Below, piece after piece: positions 1 to 11,070 of a stretch of DNA of 64,000 nt. Each line of letters opens with the position of its first letter. The stretch's first letter is position 1. Source of the DNA: Stenopsyche tienmushanensis (lineage: Eukaryota; Arthropoda; Insecta; Trichoptera; Stenopsychidae); the NCBI GenBank assembly GCA_008973525.1, contig WACJ01000263.1:248001-312000 (forward strand), given 5' to 3'. Position numbers and translations under genes: made by a program. The notes beneath the pieces are model-generated. The model was not told the origin of the DNA and did no database searches. It saw only the letters and a list, made by a program, of their open reading frames with translations.

Positions 1-114
1 GATATATTCCCAAAAATATTTTTATCAAATTTGAAATTCATTAAAAAATAATATATTTATGCAACTAAAAGGATGGTGATTTTTTTTGAAAAATAATATT
101 TTTGGGAATATATC
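1..114. repeat. Hairpin with 23-bp inverted arms (MITE-like)
   Basis: The first 23 bases (GATATATTCCCAAAAATA...) recur as a reverse complement at 92-114 with about one mismatch, enclosing roughly 68 bases of AT-rich filler. The stem would be long and stable. This is the form of a miniature inverted-repeat element, but the left flank lies outside the window, so no target-site duplication can be checked. No coding potential is seen. Confidence 0.6.
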
Positions 115-318
115 GCAGCAGCTTATTTAATCCCATGATTTAAAAAAATAGTTTTTCTTATAAATATTAATAATTTGTCATAAATGCGTTTCAATTTGTC
201 CGTCCAGTTTAGGCGTCGAGTTTATGCTATGCAACAATATTCGGTGCAGAGCTATATTTTATTTTCACAGGTTAGGATGTGCATGTGCGTATGTTAAGTG
301 ATATTTTTTAATACACAG

Positions 319-391
319 AGTGTTGTGCTGTTCCGGAATGTGATCCGTGTTCCAGACTGTATCCTGATCGTCATGCAGCTAAAATATTGAG
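319..391 (+). CDS. Candidate internal coding exon, cysteine-rich
   Basis: A T-rich tract ending in ACAG precedes 319. Position 391 is followed by GCAAGT, the consensus of a GC-AG intron donor (AG|GCAAGT). In the frame starting at 321 the exon encodes C-C-x(5)-C-x(2)-C followed by S-R-L-Y-P-D-R-H-A-A-K, noticeably richer in GC than its surroundings. It ends in phase 2 and can join the candidate exon at 772 to restore an open frame. I do not recognise the protein. Short AT-rich windows produce false exons easily, so this rests on the agreement of acceptor, GC donor, phase and cysteine spacing. Confidence 0.3.
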
Positions 392-771
392 GCAAGTAGT
401 CATAGTTTTTAAGTATATTGTAATACGATTATTAGGCTTATTATCGAAATGTTTAATGTTGAACAATTGCATTGAGATTTCAAGAACACAGATCGGAAAT
501 AATACTCATAGGGAATTGGAAAATCAAGATGTCTATTTTAAGATGTAGGATTTAGGTCCGATTTTTGTATCATTTTTTTAAAGTCACGACTAACATTCAA
601 ATGTATATGTAAAATACGATATTCGGAAGTGATTCATTTAGCATTTCATAGCTAAAAGCTTCATTAAGCATCAATTTTTCCTTAGATTAAAGAAAATACA
701 TCATATATCATTTTAAAAATATATCATCAGCTAAATAATTGGACTAAAATGTGTCAAATATTTAATTTCAG

Positions 772-964
772 GTATGAAATCGTGTTTAATATAAAAGCAA
801 TCCGCAATTGTTTGATTACGAAATCGACCAGCCTTGATCAATCAATAGTCTTAAGTTTAGATGGACGTTGTGAAAAATTGTACAGTGTGGTTCAAAAGAA
901 CTGCTGGTGAAACAAATTCCAAAGGTGTCCAGGACTTCAAAATTCATGCAGTAAGAGCTCTCAG
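772..964 (+). CDS. Candidate exon, possibly terminal coding exon
   Basis: The exon is bounded by ATTTAATTTCAG before 772 and CTCAG|GTAAGG at 964/965. Joined in phase to 319-391, the frame from 773 stays open for 45 codons (ending ...K-N-C-W) to a TGA at 908-910, with three further cysteines. An alternative frame from the ATG at about 861 is also open through to the donor and would continue past it (M-D-V-V-K-N-C-T-V-W-F-K...). Only one of these can be real. A stop 54 bases before a good donor is unusual, which lowers confidence in the first reading. No family is recognised. It could also be a non-coding leader exon. Confidence 0.28.
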
Positions 965-1058
965 GTAAGGATAATAAGATTTACAAGATAAATTTAAGCT
1001 ATCATTTAATTTGTCATCTAAAATATACACACAAAATATTTGGTCTAATGGATGTTTA

Positions 1059-1080
1059 AATTCTTTATTTTAGGTAAGTC
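1059..1080 (+). promoter_or_regulatory. Candidate recursive splice site
   Basis: A pyrimidine-rich tract runs straight into TTTTAG|GTAAGTC, a 3' splice site directly abutting a strong 5' splice site with no exon between (AG|GT at 1073/1074). This juxtaposition is the known signature of ratcheting sites in long insect introns. It lies about 110 bases after a candidate exon on the same strand. A weaker example (TTATTTCATTTAG|GTAAAT) lies near 8363-8381. Confidence 0.35.
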
Positions 1081-4000
1081 TTTCGAATAGCGCAATATCA
1101 AACCGAAATACCGAAGTTTTCAAATATACTCATACTTTGAGTTAAATACATAATGCGTAAAAATACGTAAAACCGAAACATAAATATTCTTCAGAATATT
1201 GTCGATTATTTTTTCTGATTTTACTGGATACATTTTCTTTTGTATGAGACGTATGATGTCTAGTAATATTGTCACTACTTCTTTCACTTGTACTCTCTGT
1301 GTCATTAATATTTTGGTCTGATTCACGATTTCATTTGGTAATAAATTTATCCATTGTAACGTAGGCGAGAACTCTCAGCTGAATACGGGGTCCTTTATTT
1401 ACCATAAAATGATAAATAAAGGACGCTTGTAACATTATTAACACATTGCTTGCGGGAACAGAGAATCATCATTTGCTGCCACTCACAGAATGCTGGAGAG
1501 GGTTATTTCTGTTTTCGGGATACTAGTTATTGAGTTGAGTCCAACCAACATACCGTGATCATTTTGTAATTTTAGTCTTTGAGAATGTAAATATGTTTTT
1601 GCATTATTTAATGATGATCATACGAGAAAAATACGTTCATTTTGTAAAATTCTACTTCATGAATATGGCTTTTTTTCACGTTATCATTCCTTTGTAAAAC
1701 ATGGATTGTGTGTTTATAATGTAATTAAACTAGACTTTTAACTAAGTTTATATACGCGTAAAGGATAATATACTGAAGATGCACATCTTCGTGAGTATTT
1801 AATTATTTTCTAATTTATTTTGTATTTAGTTTAATACATACCATACATGTCCAAGTCAAACAACCCCGCATACAAATTGTTAAGATAACCGATGAAATGT
1901 CGATAAACGGTAGTTTTAAGTCCATGATCGACCAAATATAACAGTTCATTGTTCAGTGCAAAAACAACCGTACTTGTTGGAAAACATTAAACATTTGGAA
2001 GAGAATTTTGAATGATAGTCCGACTTCAGAAATAAAAGATTGCAGTCTTGTGAAGTCTTTGATATATTTCAATAAGGCAAAAGCCAAATTACTATCATCA
2101 TTATGAAATAATTTTTATTTTCATGCACACCGTTTATCTATCCAGACATAAGGGTGGTCGACCCTTGTTCTAGACATTGAGAGTAGAGTTGTTCATATGC
2201 TTTTCATTACGAACTTGTGTAGGAACTTCAGGGGAAATCAAATGCTAAAATTTTATTTGGATCGTTTAAGATCACAGAGAGTACAGCTTTAATTGATTAT
2301 GCATGCAATGCATATGAAAATTCTAATATTTATACTCAAAATAAAATATTTTATATTATTTTTACGAAGTTTGATTATCACTGAATTGCTATTTTTTGGC
2401 CGGTATAATAAGTTTTTTTTATAAAATGTAAACTCTAAGAAACGTAAGATTTCAATTGACTTTCAAGGTTCTCGGTATTTTAAACAACTAATTGTTAATA
2501 TCAGAGTGAATGGGCTGCACGTGACAAATGTTCAACAGCGGATGTTGAGTTCTTTCCTCCTTTTTGCAGTATTCCAGTGTATACACATTGCGGGAACGCA
2601 GCATCTTTGTCCAATTACGATTGCTTTCCCGGAAACGTCTTTAAAGCGTTAGGGCCAATTTATGACGAACAATTTTAGGATGTGTATATGCAAAAGTAAA
2701 TTATATCTCATGCAAGAATTTCTTATAACATAATGTTTTGTATATACACGGAGTACCTGTAAAGGATTGCGGTATAAGTTTTGAGCTTGTTTCAAATATT
2801 CACGAAATAAAACCAAACGAATAAATCATGGAAAAATATTCTTCAGCGAGCTTCATGTATAAATTTCAAATACATAGACGTGCGAGAAGAGTGGGTAAAT
2901 GGCATTTATTGAAATCTATCAGTTTATGTTAGTATCTCTGAAAACTTTAGCTTTCCACAATACATGTGGCGTGGCAGATGAAATAACTTACATTATTTGA
3001 CTAAGATCTTTAGATTATATAGACATAATCAATATGGAGAAATCTCGAAAGAGAAAAAGTACAGGCAAAATGTGGTTCTGGGTTCGGATTAAAGGATGGA
3101 GGTAACATGATATAAATTGTGAGATATAAATCTTTTCTCTATTCAACAACACACTTCGAATTTTCTATTAAAGTTTTTTTTCTAATGGAGACTAAAAAGT
3201 TTTGCAGGGGATTTAAAGAGGGTTTGCTTTCCGAATTTTCTCGAGCTTCACGCGCTGTTTACCTGTTAAATATTGAATTTTAAGAATTTCGCGAACAAAT
3301 TTTACGCAGGGTTCAAATTATATTAGATAAAACATTGGATAGATTTTTGAGGGTTAGCTCAAACTGTAATACGGATTAATGGAGGCATATTTTAAGTTTC
3401 CACATGGAAAATAAGATAGTGTTGCAATCGAACCCTTTGAATCATATCACAAACTAAAATATGGACGAGTGGTTCTCAACAATGAATGTCGAGTTTTCAC
3501 TCGAAGAAGGGTGGATAAACAAAAGGATGGAACCACCGTACTTCAGAACAACGACACTCAACAATTTCCTTCGATATAATGCCATTTTTAGAACAAAAAT
3601 CGATATTTTCACGAATTTATGTCAAGCCACTAGACCACTTTGAATAATGAATATAATATTTCAACAAAACATCAACAAAATGTATAATCTGCCTCTGAAA
3701 TAAATTACGTATTCTAAAATCCATTATGTCTTCTCCGAGTTTGATTCTTAAGGGTGAATATCTTTGATGGAATATCTGTGTAATATTTAATATTTTTACT
3801 CATACAAAAGGGAGAAGCGAAAAGTTTGTTTACGAATTTCCACAACTTGAAGAATAAATAGACCGATAGGGCCTATGGACAAAATGAAGTTGCTTCGGAG
3901 ATAAGAAGCGTGAAAATTTGTGATTTGATATCAAAACATCTTGAGAACCAAAGGAACGAGAAGGGTGACCATAAAACTTAAACAGAGAACGCTGCCCACA

Positions 4001-7000
4001 AATAGATTTATTCAACAAAAGGCGAAAGATAAGACCCGAGAACTAATTATTCAAATGTCCTATCTGTCACTTTTCATCTGAATTCAATGGTTTGCTTAGG
4101 TCCACGATCAGTTTGCACTTGATCCTCTTTCCATACAATAAATTACCTCTATTATGTATAACAAACGTCATGTGCACCTATTGTTCAAAGAGACGAAACC
4201 GGAGAGCGTTTATTCCGCAACTCCGAAGACACAGATCAAACTAATGCTCGAGCGAGCATCGGAGTAATATTAAATTTTCGCTCCGATTTGTAGTTTCGGT
4301 CCACAATTCGCAAACAATTAAAGAAAAATCACAACGGAAAGGGTTGCGAGGACAAAAGTGATATGCTGAAACGACGAGAAGGGTCATAATCCCCCTTTTG
4401 CGAAAATATTAAAACTAGAGTGATTAAAAATCGTCATCCGCTTATTGGAATAGGAACAAAACGCGAGTGATCTCAAATAATCACGGACGGCATCAAAGTG
4501 CACGCTCACGATGTTTTGACGACCGCGAATATTTTTAGCGAGGGGATGAAAAGTAATGTCGATATGCTCCTTTTGAAGCCTGGCGTTTTTGATTTGCGGT
4601 GAACATCCAGATGAGGAAGCATCTTTTGTGAAATGACGCCAACAATGCTTGATTTGAAATGTCGATCTGAGCATGTGTCTTTGCTACTTGCCCCGCGGAC
4701 CGGACTGTTTGAAGTTAAAATCAAAACTAACCATCGTCAACATTAATAAATTGAAATTTCAATATATTTTTACGCCATTACTAATATATTTTGATTGAAG
4801 CTAAAATATAATCTAATCCATTTTTATTTGATTTTAATTTTTGCATCATACGTTTTATATTTTAGACTCATTTCGATGAAGGCAATTTTATTTTGAAGAA
4901 TTTCTAATATATCAACTGAAAAGATAACGCATAGCCATCCCCGTTAGGTGAAATAATAAAATTCGAACAGAACCAGAAAAGTTAATTATGGAGCGCCACC
5001 TCCATTGAATAAATTTAAATAACTTAAGTATCCATTGGGAAGGAAATATACATTTTAATAACGTTGACATTCTTCTGATGCAAGGAAATGTTTTCTGATT
5101 ACTTTCTGAGGCTCATCCCGGAGACGAGTTCCTGCAGTGGATATTTTCGAATAATAAATTCGACCCGAGGAGAAACCGACGATAGTAATAATTGAGTTCG
5201 GCGGGTGTGTGTAATATGATTAAGTGACGTTTTAATCAAGGGAACACTAGTCGAACAGATTGCGTAGATTTCATTAATGTTCTGCGAATAAGTTTGTCAG
5301 TCATAAAATTGTATTATGCGTCACGCAAATATTTATTGTGTACAAGGAATATCGTCGAGTTGAATGGGAAAGTCCTCGTCTGTATAATGTATTCAGAGTT
5401 CGCGACTAGGGGGAGTTTCCAAGAAATTAATTGTCCTTGTTTACCCTGTTCCGAGTTATTTGTTTCGACGATCAACAAGGATCAACACTGAACTTCAATC
5501 AGGCTGGACACCTATTCATGGTGCCGGGGGCACTCCGACCGACTCATTAAAAGTAAATCATTCTGGACCTTCGATTACGGACTACCAAAATCAGTGAATA
5601 GTTCTCAAAATATCAAAATTAATTGAGCCTTTTAGATCATAAAAGCTTCATTAAATGTCATAGTATTTACTTTTTTAGAAGCATAAGAGTCCATGAGCGA
5701 ACCTTTTATATTAACGTATGATCCTTGTTTAATATCAATTCTTTAAATCTAGGCACCTCGGAATGATTGCGTAAGGCTGTTCAATTTATTGGAAGGAAAT
5801 TGATCGTAAAAATGAAGCGATTTGAAAATTTGATTTGGCGCTTTGATTTTCAAAATTCTCAATTGTCGGTTAGGAAATATATATTTATTAACGAGACAAA
5901 ATGAAGAATTGGATACGATTTTCGAATCACCAAACGGAGCGCTGGAAGCCTCACCCGGTTCACTAGTTCGAAAAATAGAATTTTTGTCTGAAAACTGAAC
6001 ATGCAGCATACTCGGAAATAAATCGAATACGATGATCGGAAATCCATTACACAAACACGAAAACATGCATCTCTCAAGTATGTTTGTTATGAATTTGCAA
6101 AAGAATCATTTTCGCACTTTGTTCACAAAATGAATACTCTATGAACTAAAGATGGAGACGTGTTAATAAATTCAACATTATGCTTTCATCACACAGAAAG
6201 CTCTTAAAATTCGCATATCGCTGTTTTGTCAAATGTGTACACTTATTCTACATTTGTGACACCTTAGGCTTCACAGATACGCAAGTTATATTTTAATGAG
6301 ATTTCTAATTGAAACTTATTGCGCTCGTTAAATATATACACGAGCAGGACGCGTAGATCTACTTATGCATATCAAGGACGCATGTTTTAAGCAAATAGTA
6401 CACGTGGGAAATTATCGATTTGGAAACGCAGAAATCTTGGGGTTAAATAGTAAAAGTCACATTCACAAGGGATGAGCTTTAAATTGATAGGAATAGATGC
6501 AAAAAAATAAATGATTCAAATACGATTATATTCAGTTATAGAATTGAAATTAAATACAATTTAATACTTGCGTCATGTCTGTATTAACCCTTTCAACGCA
6601 TAAAAGACTAAATTTCAGCATTCATCATTCTGCACAATGTAAAATTATATTTTCCAATTGAACGGCGTCACTGGTATGAAATAAATTAACGATTTGTTCA
6701 AAAACAGTCATCGCTTTGATACGTAATCGCATTACGGCGTCGGCGGCTGATTTTCGCAGCCCTTTGCCAATTAATTGGTTAATTTTTTGGTCACGACGTG
6801 CACAAATTTGTTGACATTGTATAGATTCTTCGGTTTTGATAATGTCACAATTTATATTAAAATTATTTTCGGAATTCACCCACTTGGGCGCATATTTCGG
6901 GTATCTTAATGAAATTTTGTTTCAGCGCCCATGTTTTAGCTCCACACAAAAGAACCTTACACACATTCCACTTCAATGTCCGTTACCTAATTTCAGAATA

Positions 7001-10000
7001 GAGATCTCTATCAAACAACACCGACCTCATCTTGTTCAACATACTTTTGGCGACCATTCTAGATCTAACGCCAACCTCGACGATATCGCTACCTAGTCCG
7101 GACATAAATTCTTAAGAAAATTTTAGCTAATATTTGAAACGAAATGTATAAAGACAAAGGCAACATTTCCTTCAAAATCAATTCCTATGTGCTTAAATTT
7201 TCATTATTTTCAAAACAAGAAGTCGTATAACTCATTGTTCCAAGTCGGTCTGATGCTTTTATGAAGTCAGAGCATTAGTAGGAAATAGCCTCAGGCTATT
7301 TTCTAGTAAAGTTCGTTTTGTGAGTAAGTTCAGTTTGAACAGAGAGTCTCAACACTGAAATTTTAAGCAAAAAAAAAAATAATAAACATATTTTTATAGT
7401 TGTAGCTGTCAATTTACGAATCAAGTGAATGTGAATATATAGAATCTATACAAATTCAAAATTGGGAAGGCCACCCCCAGACAAAAACCAACCCTGCCAG
7501 ATCGATAAATATTATATTGTTATGGCCGATGTATTTATTTCCTTTTTGTTACGTGTTTGAGGCAAGACAAGCTTTAATAATTCTAGACAATGTTCATTGT
7601 CGGAATAGAGAATAGCTCTTCAGATTAACAGCAAACACAGTAATGATAGTCGGCATGATCGCCAACGTCCGTTGGGCGGAACGTGAAGAAGATTAATGAT
7701 AATTTATTTAACCTTTTCATCCGACTTTTCTAGTATTATAAGGCAATCAGTGATGCTACAATTTTAACATACATCTTGGAAAAATGTTATTTTATACGCA
7801 GCCAATGGGAATTAAAGAAATGGCAGTCTGTTATAAAAGCTTTAATCTTAAATGGATAAATTAATAATTTCCATTTTTTTTAAGTCCTAATTGATATAGG
7901 GCAACAATACAAAGAAAAAACTATACATTAGCATACAAAATCTATATGCAATAGCCCTGATTGGGTAACAATGTGAAATTAAAAATCGTTTAAATTGAAG
8001 CTTGATACCTGATATCAATTTATGAATCTAGTAATATTTATCTGCCTTCTGGTTATATAGTTTTTAAGCAGGCTTATATAGTTGAATTTTATGTTATGGA
8101 CTATCAATGCTGTAATTAAATTATGAATATTTTCAGGCTTGGATGGGACCAAACGCATTATCAATATTCAGTTCAATCAATTCATAAAATGTGGATAAAT
8201 TCGAATTAGTATGCAAATCTTTCAAATGCTTTATAAAACACAGGTTATGATTTCCAAGTGTCATAAAGATGATAAATATTGTGGAAAATATTTCTCGAAA
8301 TGCACATAAAAATGAAAGAGACGTAGCATTGGATTATTACATAAAGATAAGAAATTTGCAAATTATTTCATTTAGGTAAATGATGAAAACATGCATCTTG
8401 GAGTTTTGTGATTGAAAAATGAATGCATAATAACAGAATATCTATTGACTCGATTGAAATACATTTTGATTGAGAATCTGGTTTGCTTTTCAATTCCATA
8501 CTTAGTAAAAGTGCAATTTTGCCGAAAGTTTTATTTTGAAGTCACATTGATTTTGCTCAACAATATTCCAGTCGAAAGAGGCACAATCGGACAAACTTTA
8601 AAACCCAGCAGTTCGCAGAAATGAGTAAAAACGCACAGTTCATACTGAGAGGCTGCCTTAGAGCGAAAACGCTCAAAGCGATATTAATATTGACAAAAAC
8701 CCTTCCACGCAAACACCCAACTTTTCGAATAGTCCGCATACTTTTAAGTACCTCTGATTGATAATTTCCTTCGGGTATTCAAATACCGAGATCAAATGGC
8801 TCATTTAGTTCGAAAAGTAGCTGCGGACTCCCATAAGAAGATTCCTATCGTCAAAACAATTTGTGAAGAAATTAACATTTTATTTAAATAGGCAAACGGA
8901 GCGAGAATCGGCGGAATTATTTCGGCTCGGCATGGGGAGGGGCGCTTTAAACACTAACGATATTATTATAAGCCCGATATCGATTGTTTACGATGGGAAA
9001 ACGGAGCGGGAAACCGAGGGGGTGGGGCCTCTCCTATTTCATCATAAATTGCATTATTCATCTTACACCTTATTTACATTATCCGACTCGCCTTTAATTT
9101 GCACAATCTTCTTTCGGCTATTTCATAATGTGGCCAAAATCTAAAACGTCTAATCAAACTGAAATTTTTTTGACGAGCGTATTCCGTATTAAGTTTTATG
9201 GCTAACTTAAATTAGAATACGACTATTTATCCTTAAAACTCGAGATGTTTATTTATTCAATGCTTATACAAATTTTCTTATTATTGATCAAATTGGAACA
9301 ATATTCTACTATCTAACATTGAAAAATTCAAATTATAACAAATACAACTGATACAAATAAGCCTACGCAGTTACAGAGCTCCCACGATGCACTGCCTTTT
9401 TAAATTTGAGTTTCTCAATTCGATAGCAAATATTTTGCTTTTATTTTTTAACAAAAATATTTATATTAAGATATTGAATTCTGTAAAAAAATAATGTATA
9501 CACCCATTCCATGATACTAGACGATGGATACGAGGTAAATGCGTTCAATATGATGCGGAGTGCAGTTTCATGGACCAAAATGAACGTAGCGGCGGACTGA
9601 ACCAACAGAAGTTAAATCCATAACAAGGACTAATTCAAAGCTCTAACTAACGGATTCTTACCCTCACTTTCATGCATGGATGTTTAATGACAGTCAAAAT
9701 TTAAATTTTAGTACTAATTCATTTTAGCTATCTGTTCATTCTATTTTCTTGGGCTGACACAATACAAGTAAATTTGCAGAATCTAGCATTTTTCTTCGAT
9801 ATCATAACTCTTCGCATTATATATATTTTTTGCAGCAGAGTTGGCAAAGGCCAAGCGCTGAATGCACACGATCTTTCCATTTTTGATTATAAATCAGTTT
9901 ATAAAATATAAAAACGTTTCAGCCGGGAGGTCATGTCGCATTAATAATTTCCACCCCTGCGAGCTCGTCATGTGAGTGCATGTCGGCCATCTTTACTGCG

Positions 10001-11010
10001 ACAATAACTCGCAGCTCGGATGTGTGTAGTCAGTCATCTACGACGCATTACACACACTTGTCGATGAGATGGGGAGGCGAGGATGACATAATTACTTAAG
10101 GGGATGATTGATGGTGTTTCCATATCAATTCCAAAAACGTGTACAAATATTGCTCCTTATCGAAGTTTCGACAATATATTGGAAAAGTTATTCCATTTCT
10201 CGATACAGTCATTAATGTACATTCACGTGCTTGTGTACACCCCATAACATACTACCGCACGCTTTACAGTAGGTAAGCTATTTCTACCCTTCGATTTTGA
10301 TGACAAATTAAAAAAAATATATATATTTATCAAAACGCAGCTGGTTCGTTAGAGTTCAGAGTGGTGATGAAATATGAAACAGTAGCATATAATTTTACAC
10401 ATACAAACAAAATATGTTAACATTTTGCAGTGTTGTAGAAGCGATTGTATTGTGAAAAACTCAGTTTTATGTTTTTCATCCGCAAATTAGGTCGATATTA
10501 ATTGATACAGTTTTTAATTTAGTTCAAATCGCAATTGCATCCCAATAAGATCACTTGGTTTCTTGCAATTGTTCAATAATATTTTGCTTACTTATCAATT
10601 AAAGATGCAGAATGAACAGCCAATTAAGTTCTTAATGAAAAACAAACACTAGAAGTTATTCCATATCTAATATTAGTTCAAAGTACTGATTTTACTAACT
10701 GCACTATCCAATAAACTTTATAAGCGTATTTACATTATTGATTGAGAATATATCTATACTAAATATTATTATAGTTATCTTTTTGTATTTATTTTACGCG
10801 GTGATCATGGATCGCATAAAAAGAGTATTATTGAGATAAAAATAATATGTCGGAAAAATCAGTGACAGCAATATCAATCAAACATAGTGGGTAATCAAAT
10901 CTAAGAAAACTTGTTTGACGAAGAACTCATATCTAATTCGAACAACTGATGATGCTAAAGTTATGTCTATTTTATGTCATAAATAAGAGAACAATAAATC
11001 AGTAAAATAT
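1081..11010. other. No gene recognised
   Basis: This stretch is AT-rich with many short, mutually overlapping open frames of under 110 codons on both strands, none with recognisable domains or bracketing splice sites. An orphan TTAACCCTTTCAACGC terminus lies near 6584, resembling the ends of TTAA-type transposons, with no partner found. A weak acceptor-donor juxtaposition lies at about 8363-8381. If the splice signals at 319-1080 are real, this could be intron. Confidence 0.5.
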
Positions 11011-11016
11011 TTTATT
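11011..11016 (-). terminator. Polyadenylation signal AATAAA
   Basis: The minus strand reads AATAAA at 11016-11011, about 55 bases after the stop codon of the minus-strand gene, in a T/A-rich context suitable for 3'-end formation. Confidence 0.5.
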
Positions 11017-11070
11017 AGTAAAAGTAAAAAAAAACATATGATTAACATACAAAATAGCTTAAATGACAAA

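Noticed and set aside
6625..6879. 84-codon minus-strand frame next to a TTAACCC terminus, considered as a transposase piece
   Set aside because: No recognisable transposase motif; proximity to the terminus alone is not enough.
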